From positions 1 through 44,253 of the forward strand of contig JAUNOA010000010.1 of assembly GCA_030531245.1 (NCBI GenBank): DNA of 44,253 nt. Reading direction: 5' to 3'. The DNA comes from Lachnospiraceae bacterium (lineage in GTDB: Bacteria > Bacillota > Clostridia > Lachnospirales > Lachnospiraceae). Of this stretch, positions 18,144 through 27,240 are shown piece by piece (positions within the stretch are counted from its first letter, which is position 1; each line of letters starts with the position of its first letter). A model generated the notes under the pieces. The model was not told the DNA's origin. It searched no databases and was given only the letters and a program-made list of their open reading frames with translations. Position numbers and translations under genes: made by a program.

Positions 18144-19117
18144 ATGTGCCTTTTCAAGAAACTTATTGTATACTCCGCGAGTCCCGACAGCATCTTTCCT
18201 TCAATTGAAAGATAAGTCACCAATCCTTTTTTTGCCTTCGGGGCACGACGGCAGTTTTTTCTGTTTCTTAATCCTTCATTTACTCCGTCCCAGTACTCCT
18301 GTTTATATCCTTTCTTTTTAAAGAATACGCCCTTGACCAGGACTCCGGCCCACAGCGGAATGAAATTGATGATCAGCTGAACTGCCGGCTGGTTCTTATA
18401 ATGCAGATATATGTTGTTACGTGCCGAAAGCCTGACCTTAAACGCATTATACTTTGAGCCTGATGTGGCGCTTCCGAGATGATAAACTCTGGCCTGAGGC
18501 AGGTATCTGATTTTATATCCTGCCAGTCTGGCACGCCACGAAAGATCTATATCCTCGAGATATGCAAAATGCATCTCATCAAAATAACCGATTTCATCCA
18601 GTATGTCTTTTCTGTATATCGCAGCGCCTGCGCATGCCGAAAATACATCTTTTTCTTTGTCATAGAGCTGTGCTTTTTCGTCTATCCCCCGCTGATATGC
18701 CCATCCGAGCCAGGTGATTCCGTCACCTGCACTGTCTATAAGTGTATGGTCCGAGGCCTTCAGCATCTGCGCACTGACAGCGAAGATGTCATCGGATCTG
18801 CGTATCCCCTTTTCAAGCTGCCCGACAAAATCCGGCTCCGCGACGGTATCGTTATTAAGAAGTATCACGAATTCACTGTCCGTCGCCCGCAGCCCGGCAT
18901 TGACTCCTCCCGCAAAACCCCTGTTTTCCGGTAATGCCAGCAGCTTTATGCGGCTGTCCGATGCGGACGTTTTTTTGATCCATTCGACACTTCCGTCCCG
19001 GGAACCGTTATCGACGATGAGTATCTCAAATCCACCGGCTGTCTGTTTCTTTAAGGACTCGATACAGTCGGGCAGGAATTTCATTCCGTTATAATTCGGG
19101 ATAATTATCGTTATCAT
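18140..19117 (-). CDS. GT2 glycosyltransferase (rhamnosyltransferase-like)
   Basis: A 325-residue GT-A fold glycosyltransferase. The N terminus MITIIIPNYNGMKFLPDCIES binds the nucleotide sugar, ILIVDNGSRDGS follows, and LLNNDT supplies the DXD-like metal site. The acceptor part has AYLEDIDLSWRARLAGYKI, typical of the WbbL/rhamnosyltransferase subgroup. A hydrophobic stretch (about 245-270) may lie on the membrane. It overlaps both neighbours by four bases, which indicates tight co-translation in the polysaccharide operon. Donor and acceptor are unknown. Confidence 0.9.
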   Translation of the reverse strand: MITIIIPNYNGMKFLPDCIESLKKQTAGGFEILIVDNGSRDGSVEWIKKTSASDSRIKLLALPENRGFAGGVNAGLRATDSEFVILLNNDTVAEPDFVGQLEKGIRRSDDIFAVSAQMLKASDHTLIDSAGDGITWLGWAYQRGIDEKAQLYDKEKDVFSACAGAAIYRKDILDEIGYFDEMHFAYLEDIDLSWRARLAGYKIRYLPQARVYHLGSATSGSKYNAFKVRLSARNNIYLHYKNQPAVQLIINFIPLWAGVLVKGVFFKKKGYKQEYWDGVNEGLRNRKNCRRAPKAKKGLVTYLSIEGKMLSGLAEYTISFLKRHI

Positions 19118-21342
19118 AAATATTTTTCTATGCCTTCCATGTGATACGGCTCCCCGATTCCTTCCTTGAGCAGATCACGCAGCGCAAAATTGGACTTGCG
19201 CAGTGTAAGATTCGGATTGTAATACGGATCGCCTTTTTCCAGTATTTCGGGCCATTTCTTCATAAATTTTGCAACTTCGCGGTTGAAACGGTCGACTTTT
19301 TCGGGTGTATCCTCAAGTCCGCGTGATTTCGATTCGTAATGGTGGAATGTCGCATACGGATTATAAACCACCAGCCTGTCTGTGCTTCTGACCTTCAGAC
19401 AGTAATCTATATCATTGAATGCCACCGCAAGGTCTTCGGAGAATCCGTCCACGCTGTCAAACACATCTCTCTTTGTCATGAGGCATGCCGCCGTGACTGC
19501 CGAATAATCCTGAGCTGTGACTGCTCTGTGAAAATAGCTCTTCTGATAATCGTACAGACCTATAAATGTGTGTCCTGCTATTCCTCCGAAACCGATCACC
19601 ACTCCGGCATGCTGGATGCTGTCGTCTTCATACAGAAGCTTGCATCCCACGATGCCCACATCTTCTCTCTGACAGTATCCGAGCATTTCTTTTACGGAAT
19701 CCGGATTTATCATCTCAACATCATTGTTCATAAAGAGGATGTACCGGCCCGATGCATATTTCACTCCGAAGTTGTTGATCCGCGAAAAATTGAATCCTTT
19801 TTCTTCATATCTGACTACCTTGACATTCGGAAGTTCTTTCTGAATATCTTCGTAATACTTCCATGTCTTATCAAGCGTCGAATTGTTCTCGACAATTATG
19901 AATTCCAGATTCCTGTAATTACCTTTAAGGAGTGACCTGATCGCTTTATCAAGATCTTCCGTATGATCCTTGTTCGGTATGACTACCGAAACAGGCGGTT
20001 CTTCATCAAGTTCGAAATATGTATGATAGATGCCGTAATCTTCGCCTTTTTCGATCCTGTTTATCTTCAGTTCGGGATGAACCCTGCCGTAATGCGCCCT
20101 GATTGCGCGTGCTCCGGCCTCAAAGGCATAGAGCTTACTCTCCGGATTCGATGCCGTGGAATTCATATGGCATCTCCAGTGATACAGTATCTTCGGTATA
20201 TGTCTGATGCACCTCGAGTTTTCAGTAATCCTGAAAATGAAATCGTAATCCTGCGCTCCGTCATATTCCGGGCTGAATTTGCCGACCCTGCCCGAGCTTA
20301 TAAGTTCTCTTCTGAAAACAAAGAGGTGGCATATATAATTGACGCTACGCAGAAGATCGATATTGAAATCCGGTTTGAAATGCGGGTCAAATATCCCTCC
20401 GCCGTCCACGTCGAGCTTGTCTTCATCCGTATACAGACAGTCACATTCCGGTGTCTGCGAGATACACTTTGCACATTCATACAGGGCAGTCTCAGGGACA
20501 ACATCGTCATGATCGCAGAGCACTATATAATCCCCTCCGGCCATATCAAGTGCCGCATTGGTATTGCCCGCTATCCCGCGGTTTTCCCCCAGAACTTCGA
20601 ATCTCACTCTTGCATCTCCGGCAGCATAGCTTTCAAGCAGTTTCCGCTTATCGGCACCTTTTCTGCTTCCGTCGGCGATACATATCTCAAAATACGGATA
20701 TGTCTGATTCAGGAGGCTGTCCAGCAATTCTCTCAGATAATTGTCAGGTGTCTCAAAGACCGGGATTACTATCGAAAACCGGACCGGTGACTTTTTTCCG
20801 CCGTCTGTCCAGTCGAACTGCCTCTGGGCTTTAATCTCATCATCACCCGGACGTACTCTCTCGTACCATTCCGTATATTCAAAGTCACTGTCCAGACCTT
20901 TGATCTTATTCTTTGATTTGACGTACACTGCTTTGAGCCCGTGCTTCTGAAGATTGTCGACTACAACCTTCAGGGTCTCGAAATTGCAGAGATCTCTTAT
21001 CTTTTCACGGCGCTTATATCCCACGCTTGTTCTTCTGGCTATAAGTTCCTCGTTGAACTTTATCCTCTTCATCTGATTTTCCATGATGATGTAAAGAGAA
21101 TATGTCCTGCCCCTCTCATAATCGAAGGTGATATCAAAACCGAGATCATTATCTACCGTTTTTTTGAAATAAATCATGCTGACATCATCACGTCTGGTCG
21201 GTACTTCTTTGAAATTCACAGGCCTGTCATTTTCGTCACACACTTTGAATTCCGGTCTGGAAAGAGGATTGCGTCCAACGACCCAACCGTTAAGTGTAAT
21301 ATGATTTTCCCTGACTCTGATGACGTCAATCTTATATTTCAT
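19114..21342 (-). CDS. Two-domain GT2 glycosyltransferase
   Basis: A 742-residue protein with two tandem GT-A glycosyltransferase domains after an N-terminal beta-rich region (about 1-170). Domain 1 starts at SIVIPVFETPDNYLRELLDSLL and has LCDHDDVVPE as metal-binding motif. Domain 2 starts at SVVIPNKDHTEDLDKAI and has FMNNDVEM, then AFNDIDYCLKV. Such bifunctional enzymes add two sugars in turn during synthesis of rhamnose-rich or similar polymers in Firmicutes. Both domains keep their acidic motifs, so both look active. It lies 48 bases downstream of the next GT2 gene and overlaps the following one. Confidence 0.9.
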   Translation of the reverse strand: MKYKIDVIRVRENHITLNGWVVGRNPLSRPEFKVCDENDRPVNFKEVPTRRDDVSMIYFKKTVDNDLGFDITFDYERGRTYSLYIIMENQMKRIKFNEELIARRTSVGYKRREKIRDLCNFETLKVVVDNLQKHGLKAVYVKSKNKIKGLDSDFEYTEWYERVRPGDDEIKAQRQFDWTDGGKKSPVRFSIVIPVFETPDNYLRELLDSLLNQTYPYFEICIADGSRKGADKRKLLESYAAGDARVRFEVLGENRGIAGNTNAALDMAGGDYIVLCDHDDVVPETALYECAKCISQTPECDCLYTDEDKLDVDGGGIFDPHFKPDFNIDLLRSVNYICHLFVFRRELISSGRVGKFSPEYDGAQDYDFIFRITENSRCIRHIPKILYHWRCHMNSTASNPESKLYAFEAGARAIRAHYGRVHPELKINRIEKGEDYGIYHTYFELDEEPPVSVVIPNKDHTEDLDKAIRSLLKGNYRNLEFIIVENNSTLDKTWKYYEDIQKELPNVKVVRYEEKGFNFSRINNFGVKYASGRYILFMNNDVEMINPDSVKEMLGYCQREDVGIVGCKLLYEDDSIQHAGVVIGFGGIAGHTFIGLYDYQKSYFHRAVTAQDYSAVTAACLMTKRDVFDSVDGFSEDLAVAFNDIDYCLKVRSTDRLVVYNPYATFHHYESKSRGLEDTPEKVDRFNREVAKFMKKWPEILEKGDPYYNPNLTLRKSNFALRDLLKEGIGEPYHMEGIEKYL

Positions 21343-21390
21343 GTTTTTCAGCCGGTAAACACTCCTGTCTCCCGGAACCTCGTATAATAC

Positions 21391-22323
21391 TTAAAAATTA
21401 ATGCGTTCTTCCTCAATTACAAGCGGGCGCTTCATAACTCTCTGGTTTATAGTAAGCACATACTCTCCCAAAAAACCAATGAAGAAAAGTATGACTGCTC
21501 CCAGGAAAAGCATACCTATAACCAGAGGAGCTGCTCCTGCAGGGAAACGGTCCCACCAGATGAGCTTCATTATCAGATACACGATTGCAATGATAAAACT
21601 TACAAGGCCTACGACAGCCCCTGCAAACGTCGCAATCCTGAGTCCGACTTTTGTATATGACGTAACTGAGAGCATCGCAGCGTCATATAATGTGTAGAAG
21701 TTGTTATGCGTCTTTCCGGCACGTCGCTGCGGCTGTTCGTACGGTATCTCCTTGCGTTTGAATCCGAGTTCCGCAACTATGCCGCGTAAAAACGGTGTCG
21801 GATCGTCGAGTCCGCGCAGGACATCAATGAACTCTTTGTCATAAAGTCCGAATCCTGTAAAATGCTCTATCTGCTCAACATCGGAGAACTTCTTGATGGC
21901 TTTGTAATATATACTGCGAAGCATATACATAATGCGGTTCTCTTTGCTGGATTTCTTTATACCGATCGCGATTTTGTAACCCTCTTCCCAGGCATGAACA
22001 AAATCAACTATCATTTCCGGGGGATCCTGAAAATCTGCAGCAAGAAGTACTGTCGCATCACCCGTCGACTGAAGCATGCCGTAATACGGACTGTTGAACT
22101 GTCCGAAATTTTTGGCATTGAAGATGGCTTTGATCTTCGGATTCAGCGCACAGAGCCCGCGAATGATAGCTCTGGTATCATCCGTGGAGTCATTGTCAAT
22201 AAAGATTATTTCATAATCATAATCCGTAAGTTCAGACCTGAACTGTCCTTCAACCGCACCGGCTATAGCCTCTGCGTTTTCCTGTTCGTTGAAACAGGGA
22301 ATTACCACGCTTATTTTCTTCAT
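21391..22323 (-). CDS. Polyprenyl-phosphate glycosyltransferase (GtrB/DPM1-like GT2)
   Basis: A 310-residue GT2 enzyme with a DPM1-like catalytic domain (VVIPCFNEQENAEAIAGA, FIDNDSTDDTR, ADFQDPPEMI) and two C-terminal membrane helices (about 230-255 and 265-290). Enzymes of this shape load a single sugar onto undecaprenyl phosphate as donor for later side-chain addition outside the cell. A partner flippase (GtrA) and GT-C ligase are not seen in this window, so they must be elsewhere or the enzyme acts differently. It belongs to the operon, 15 bases after the epimerase. Confidence 0.9.
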   Translation of the reverse strand: MKKISVVIPCFNEQENAEAIAGAVEGQFRSELTDYDYEIIFIDNDSTDDTRAIIRGLCALNPKIKAIFNAKNFGQFNSPYYGMLQSTGDATVLLAADFQDPPEMIVDFVHAWEEGYKIAIGIKKSSKENRIMYMLRSIYYKAIKKFSDVEQIEHFTGFGLYDKEFIDVLRGLDDPTPFLRGIVAELGFKRKEIPYEQPQRRAGKTHNNFYTLYDAAMLSVTSYTKVGLRIATFAGAVVGLVSFIIAIVYLIMKLIWWDRFPAGAAPLVIGMLFLGAVILFFIGFLGEYVLTINQRVMKRPLVIEEERINF

Positions 22324-22338
22324 TTTCTTTTCCTTTTC

Positions 22339-23304
22339 TTATGAATGCGATGCCATATCTTCCAGTATTCTGTCGAGTCCTTCGTCAAAGCTGACCTGCG
22401 GGACAAACCCTGTCAAAGCTTTTAATTTTGTGATGTCCGGATTCAGATACGGCGTACCCTCCGGAGATTCGCTGATTCGCGTAAATGAACAGCTTCCCCT
22501 GCCTATGCGTTTATGTATGGCCTCAACGAATTCATAAAGAGGTCTGGTGTCCTCGCTTGCTATATTTACAACGTGATCCTCCGGGGTCTCTTCATCCGGA
22601 AATGTAAATACACATCCGACCATATCCGAAATGGCTTTTGCACAGTCACGGATGTTGAGCATGTTCCAAAGCTGTCTGCAGTCTGTAAGCTCTATATGTG
22701 TATCCTCCGAAAATGCCTTAACACAGCTGCTTACCAGTGTGGTCGGATGATCTCCCTCTCCGTACGTGCTGAAGATGCGCAGATGTATATATGTCATTTC
22801 CATCTCCCTGCAGAGCGATGTGCATGAGCTCAGCATTTTCAGCTTCGATTTTCCGTACTCTGAGAGCGGGCTGCACGGATACTTCTCATCAACGGGTCCG
22901 CCGTCTGCTTTTTTACTGTTGACTCTGTCGAGTGTCACTCCGTATTCGGCCTGGGATCCTGCGAATATAAATCTCTCACATCCGAGTTTTTTTGCCGTCC
23001 TGACCATGCGCAGCGTATCGGTTTCATTTACTGCATTGATTTCAGGATTCTGTCTGCCCTCTCTGGTCGTGCCTCCCCAGCTCAGGTGGACGCAGGCGTA
23101 CATGGGAGGCAGTTTCACATCAGCCAGTCTCTCACATTCGGAAATATCGCATTCGATGATATGAAGTTTCCGTATATCGCTCAGTCCTGCCTTGTTTTTT
23201 GAGTCAGGCCTTACCACTCCGTAGACCTCATAGCCTTCGGAGATAAGCTGGCGCGACAAAGCACGCCCTATAAACGACGAGACGCCTGTGATGATGATGT
23301 TCAT
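22339..23304 (-). CDS. NAD-dependent epimerase/dehydratase (extended SDR)
   Basis: A 321-residue extended short-chain dehydrogenase that probably modifies a nucleotide sugar. It has the Rossmann motif TGVSSFIGRALSRQL (7-21) and the catalytic YGKSK (YxxxK) at about 169-173. The C-terminal substrate part has GEGDHPTTLV and the typical LTGFVPQVSFDEGL ending. It lies 9 bases behind the TPP-enzyme gene, so the two probably act on the same or successive sugars. Whether it is an epimerase, dehydratase or reductase cannot be decided from the sequence. Confidence 0.88.
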   Translation of the reverse strand: MNIIITGVSSFIGRALSRQLISEGYEVYGVVRPDSKNKAGLSDIRKLHIIECDISECERLADVKLPPMYACVHLSWGGTTREGRQNPEINAVNETDTLRMVRTAKKLGCERFIFAGSQAEYGVTLDRVNSKKADGGPVDEKYPCSPLSEYGKSKLKMLSSCTSLCREMEMTYIHLRIFSTYGEGDHPTTLVSSCVKAFSEDTHIELTDCRQLWNMLNIRDCAKAISDMVGCVFTFPDEETPEDHVVNIASEDTRPLYEFVEAIHKRIGRGSCSFTRISESPEGTPYLNPDITKLKALTGFVPQVSFDEGLDRILEDMASHS

Positions 23305-23313
23305 TTATACTCC

Positions 23314-25185
23314 TTACATCCTCGGTACTATCATATTCGCATCCATCTCCTCATCGGAAAGGAATGGTTCCAGATCTTCTAGCGGTGGACTTGTTATGGT
23401 TCCGTCCGGCATCTTTTTGCCTGATGACTTGGGTTCAAAGTTCTGGTCATGTGTGACATATACCTCGCAGATGACCGGTCCTTCCGTCGCCAGAGTCTGT
23501 GCTATCTTTGATTTAAGCTGCGAATTTGTCGTTATCTTTACATACGGGAATCCGTAAGCCCAGGCAAGTTTTTCCATATCCGGGAATCCCAGATCTCCGC
23601 TGTCCTCGCCGATTCCTACGAGCGGCCTGTCACCGAAGAATTTCTTCTGTGTCTGTCTGATGCTGTGGTATCCTCCGTTGTTGAGAACAAATATCTTTAT
23701 GTCCATCTTATGGAAAATGACAGTCTCCAGCTCCTGCAGATTCATCTGGATGCTGCCGTCTCCGGTCAGACAGATGATGTCCTTATCGTATTTTTGTACA
23801 TCCTGATTGGCGCGGAATGCACCTATGGATGCCGGCAGTCCGTATCCCATGGATGCTATCGCCGAATTGGAGACATATCTTTGTCCGTTCTTTATCGTCA
23901 GGCCGTGACCGCCGGCTACACACGGAGATCCGTTGCCTACTACGATGACCTGATTTTCTGCGGCCCGGTCCCCGACCTCCTTAAAGAAGGCGTACATATT
24001 GGCTGCCCTGCTGTCATCGATTGTCAGGTGTTTCGGCTGAATTACCGGATACTCTCTGAGCCAGTAGTCGCAGGTTTCTCTCCAAGTCTTTCCCGGAAGT
24101 CCCTCCCCGCCTTTCCATACCGGGTCTTCTTTTGTGGCACCCATGTCATCCAGCATCTCATTCATCAATGTCAAAAGCTGGAAGCAGTCGCCGAATACCG
24201 GCATGGATATGTGTACCGAAGGCTTCTTAAGCTCTTCCGGATCGATATCATTTACTATCGTATAAGCTTCGCGTGCCCATCCCCTGCAGTTGAATCCGAC
24301 CTGACGGATGCCCAGACGCGAACCGACACTGAAAACCAGATCGGCATTCTGTACTGCGAAATTACCCGGGCGGTCTCCCATGTTGCCCGGACGACCTGCA
24401 TAAAGCGGATTGGTGCTCGGCATGCAATCCTGTGAATTCCATCCGACCACTACCGGGATTCCGAGTTTTTCCGCTACCTGCATGAAAACTTCATGCGCAT
24501 GTCCGATACGTATTCCGTTTCCCGCGTTAAGAACCGGCCTTCTGGCTGCTTTGATTCTGTTGATTATCCTGTATACCGTGCCCTCCGTAACTGTAGGTAC
24601 AGTATCGCCGTATCCTTCCGCAACCGGATCGAAACCGGTCAGTTCTTCCGTATCAACGAATGCTCCCTGAACATCCAGCGGTATATCCAGCCATACAGGG
24701 CCGGGTCTTCCGTTATTTGCCAAGTAAAATGCCTTTTCCATGCAGTACCTGATTCTCTTCGGGTCGATTACCATCTCACTGTATTTCGTCATGCATGAGA
24801 TTGATTTGCATATATCGAATTCCTGATCTCCCATGGCACGGATTCCCACACCCGATGAGCGGGCTGTCCAGTCATAACGTACCTGTCCTGACAGCACAAA
24901 CATAGGTATAGAATCGAGCCATCCGCCAACAACACCTGTTATGGCATTGGTTCCGCCGGGACCGGTCGTAACACACAGGACGGCCACTCTTCCTGCAATA
25001 CGCGCATAGCACTCGGCAGCTATTGCCGATGCCTGTTCGTGATGGTTATATGTGACTTTCAGTCCTTCCTGGTGACCGAGGGCATCATTAAGGTGCATAG
25101 CTCCTCCGCCTACCACGCTGAAGGCATGGGTGATTCCAAAGTCCACCAGCTTCTGTGAAATATAATTGCTGACTTTGATTTTCAT
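23314..25185 (-). CDS. Thiamine-diphosphate-dependent enzyme, acetolactate-synthase-like
   Basis: A 623-residue enzyme with the three-domain layout of the IlvB/benzoylformate decarboxylase family. The N-terminal PYR domain has the catalytic Glu in NHHEQASAIAAECYAR. A central Rossmann-like domain follows (about 200-340). The C-terminal PP domain carries the cofactor motif GDGSIQMNLQEL...NNGGYHS. It is not in an amino-acid operon but is the first gene of the polysaccharide cluster, with an epimerase right behind. A known precedent for such a pairing is YerE-type addition of a two-carbon unit to a keto-deoxy sugar. That role is inferred; ordinary acetolactate synthase activity is not excluded, though no regulatory subunit gene is near. 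Confidence 0.88.
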   Translation of the reverse strand: MKIKVSNYISQKLVDFGITHAFSVVGGGAMHLNDALGHQEGLKVTYNHHEQASAIAAECYARIAGRVAVLCVTTGPGGTNAITGVVGGWLDSIPMFVLSGQVRYDWTARSSGVGIRAMGDQEFDICKSISCMTKYSEMVIDPKRIRYCMEKAFYLANNGRPGPVWLDIPLDVQGAFVDTEELTGFDPVAEGYGDTVPTVTEGTVYRIINRIKAARRPVLNAGNGIRIGHAHEVFMQVAEKLGIPVVVGWNSQDCMPSTNPLYAGRPGNMGDRPGNFAVQNADLVFSVGSRLGIRQVGFNCRGWAREAYTIVNDIDPEELKKPSVHISMPVFGDCFQLLTLMNEMLDDMGATKEDPVWKGGEGLPGKTWRETCDYWLREYPVIQPKHLTIDDSRAANMYAFFKEVGDRAAENQVIVVGNGSPCVAGGHGLTIKNGQRYVSNSAIASMGYGLPASIGAFRANQDVQKYDKDIICLTGDGSIQMNLQELETVIFHKMDIKIFVLNNGGYHSIRQTQKKFFGDRPLVGIGEDSGDLGFPDMEKLAWAYGFPYVKITTNSQLKSKIAQTLATEGPVICEVYVTHDQNFEPKSSGKKMPDGTITSPPLEDLEPFLSDEEMDANMIVPRM

Positions 25186-25265
25186 TTTCCGATTTTCCCT
25201 TGTTCTTACTCAATAGGCAACACAAAAGCAATTGGTGCCCATAAAAACCCAATTTAACGACTATC

Positions 25266-25295
25266 ATTTTACCATACAGACGCCTCTAAAAGCAA
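25266..25295 (-). promoter_or_regulatory. Promoter of the polysaccharide operon
   Basis: On the minus strand TTGCTT (plus 25290-25295) and TAAAAT (plus 25266-25271) lie 18 bases apart. An untranslated leader of about 75 bases follows; it contains an AATTGG/CCAATT hairpin. Confidence 0.6.
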
Positions 25296-25333
25296 TTTTT
25301 CCATGTTTCTTAACTTTATTGTAAACAATGTAA

Positions 25334-25358
25334 AAGCACCACGTTGTTTGTGGTGCTT
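25334..25358 (-). terminator. Intrinsic terminator behind the DUF362 gene
   Basis: AAGCACCAC and GTGGTGCTT pair perfectly over nine bases around a GTTGTTT loop. On the minus strand a short T-rich stretch follows. Confidence 0.75.
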
Positions 25359-25379
25359 AAAAATGAATCGGATTCAGGT

Positions 25380-26510
25380 TTATGCCAGAGTTATCATTTC
25401 ATAGGTTCTTATACCAAGCCCTATCTCCTCGGCTCTTTCCAGACACGGTTTCCAGATGGTGACCGGATTGCTCTGTCTCCACGGGTCATCAGGAATAACC
25501 CGACTTTCGGCTTTCATCTTTCGGATGCTGAGATCTCTCTGGCTTCCCGGAACCACCGGAGCATTCTGGCACAGGTCCACGCAGCACTGATCCAGCGCAA
25601 CCGGATCAAATGATGCCGCCATGCCGATATTGGGCAGGATAGGAAGGTCATTTTCTCCGTGACAGTCACAGTTCGGCGAAATATCCATGATCATATTGAT
25701 ATGGAAATTCGGTCTGTCCTGACATACGGCGAGTGCGTACTCGGCTATACGCTGATTAAGCAGAACCGACGATGTTTTGTAATCCGCATCGATAGCATCT
25801 GCCGGGCAGACTCCCATGCAGCGTCCGCAGCCTACGCATTTCTCTTTATCAATCGTACACAGACCATCCGTAACATGCGGTGCATCATGTGCGCAAACTT
25901 TTGTGCACGCTCCGCATCCGATGCATCGGCTCCTTGTTACACGCGGTTTTCCGTTACTGTGCATATCCATCTTTCCGGTTCTGGCACCGGATCCCATGCC
26001 CAGATTCTTGACTGCTCCTCCGAAACCTACAACTTCATGTCCCTTAAAATGATTGAGCGAAATCACTATATCCGCATCCATTATGGCAGTTCCGACCTTG
26101 GCAGGTCTGACATCCAGTCCTTTGAGCGGAACCAGAGTTTCATTGGTTCCTTTAAGTCCGTCAGCAATAATTACGTGACATCCTGTGGTGATGTATGAAA
26201 AGCCGTTCAGATTTGCCGTATCCATATGATCCAGAGCATTTCTTCTGCTTCCGGTGTAAAGTGTGTTGCAATCGGTGAGGAAGGGTCTGCCGCCAAGTTG
26301 TCTTACATAATCGGCAACCACTTTTGCATAATTCGGTCTGATAAATGACATATTGCCGTACTCTCCGAAATGAATCTTTATGGCAACGTATTTATCCTTG
26401 AAATCAATGTTTTCGAATCCGGCTTCCTTCATCAGATTATGAAGTTTCTGAAGATATGATACTCCGACTTCTGTTTTAAAATTTGTAAAATATACTTTTG
26501 ATCCTGACAT
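25380..26510 (-). CDS. DUF362 protein with two 4Fe-4S clusters
   Basis: A 376-residue iron-sulfur protein. The N-terminal DUF362 domain (about 1-185) has IKIHFGEYGN and LNHFKGHEVVGFGGAVKNLGMG. Two ferredoxin motifs follow, CIGCGACTKVC (about 197-207) and CVGCGRCMGVCP (about 225-236), enough for two 4Fe-4S clusters. The remaining part has further cysteines (CDCHGEND, DQCCVDLC). Proteins of this type are common in anaerobic Clostridia and are thought to be redox proteins; the partner is unknown. It has its own terminator and diverges from the prolyl-tRNA editing gene, so it is probably transcribed alone. Confidence 0.9.
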   Translation of the reverse strand: MSGSKVYFTNFKTEVGVSYLQKLHNLMKEAGFENIDFKDKYVAIKIHFGEYGNMSFIRPNYAKVVADYVRQLGGRPFLTDCNTLYTGSRRNALDHMDTANLNGFSYITTGCHVIIADGLKGTNETLVPLKGLDVRPAKVGTAIMDADIVISLNHFKGHEVVGFGGAVKNLGMGSGARTGKMDMHSNGKPRVTRSRCIGCGACTKVCAHDAPHVTDGLCTIDKEKCVGCGRCMGVCPADAIDADYKTSSVLLNQRIAEYALAVCQDRPNFHINMIMDISPNCDCHGENDLPILPNIGMAASFDPVALDQCCVDLCQNAPVVPGSQRDLSIRKMKAESRVIPDDPWRQSNPVTIWKPCLERAEEIGLGIRTYEMITLA

Positions 26511-26688
26511 ATTATGCCTCCGTTGTGACTCTGTTTAAATGATACGATATAATTCTACTACATTTCTTTCTATAGTTAAACTACCTGGGATGAGGTAAAA
26601 TGTATTCAAAGACAAAACAAAGTATCTGGTGTGAAAAATACTTTCATCACTATTTGTGCCGCTGCCCGGCGGCGGAATGGAGTTTTTT

Positions 26689-27240
26689 ATGGAATTAAAA
26701 ACCGGCAGACCGGAAATTACGGAAGGACTTCTTCCCCGTGAGATCCGTGTATACGATTTTCTGGATAAAAATGAAATAACATACGAGAGAGTGGATCATC
26801 ACGACATACCGGCCATGACTATGGAAGCATGCGAAGAAATCGACAGGGTCCTCGGTGTGGTTATGTGCAAAAACCTGTTTCTGTGCAATCAGCAGAAGAC
26901 CTCTTTTTATATGCTCCTTATGCCCGCAGACAAGCCTTTTAAGACAAAAGAAATAACAAAGCAGATCGGCAGTGCGCGGCTTAGCTTCGCATCTCCTGAA
27001 TATATGCTTAAGTATCTCGATATCGAACCGGGCGCCGTAAGTCTTATGGGGCTTATGAATGATACGGCCGGTTCCGTGCGTCTGCTGGTCGATGAAGATC
27101 TTCTTAAAGAAGAATACCTTGGTTGTCACCCCTGCGTTAATACAGCCAGTATTAAAATAAAAACGGCTGACGCCTTCGGAAAATATCTGAAGGCCGTCAG
27201 CCATGATATGACTGTTGTCCGTCTTACCGGAGAAGCTTAA
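26689..27240 (+). CDS. Prolyl-tRNA editing protein (ProXp-ala/YbaK-like deacylase)
   Basis: A 183-residue free-standing editing protein that hydrolyses mischarged tRNAs such as Ala-tRNA-Pro. The fold core shows VMCKNLFLCN (catalytic lysine region), SFYMLLMPADKPFKTKEI, ARLSFASPEYMLKYLDIEPGAVSLMGLMND and GCHPCVNTASIKI, the signature of the YbaK/PrdX family. The ATG at 26689 follows GGAG at a good distance; in-frame starts at 26656 (GTG) and 26677 have poorer sites. A hairpin AAAGTAT/ATACTTT (26619-26644) lies in the leader. The gene ends in a convergent overlap with the HAD gene. Confidence 0.9.
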   Translation: MELKTGRPEITEGLLPREIRVYDFLDKNEITYERVDHHDIPAMTMEACEEIDRVLGVVMCKNLFLCNQQKTSFYMLLMPADKPFKTKEITKQIGSARLSFASPEYMLKYLDIEPGAVSLMGLMNDTAGSVRLLVDEDLLKEEYLGCHPCVNTASIKIKTADAFGKYLKAVSHDMTVVRLTGEA

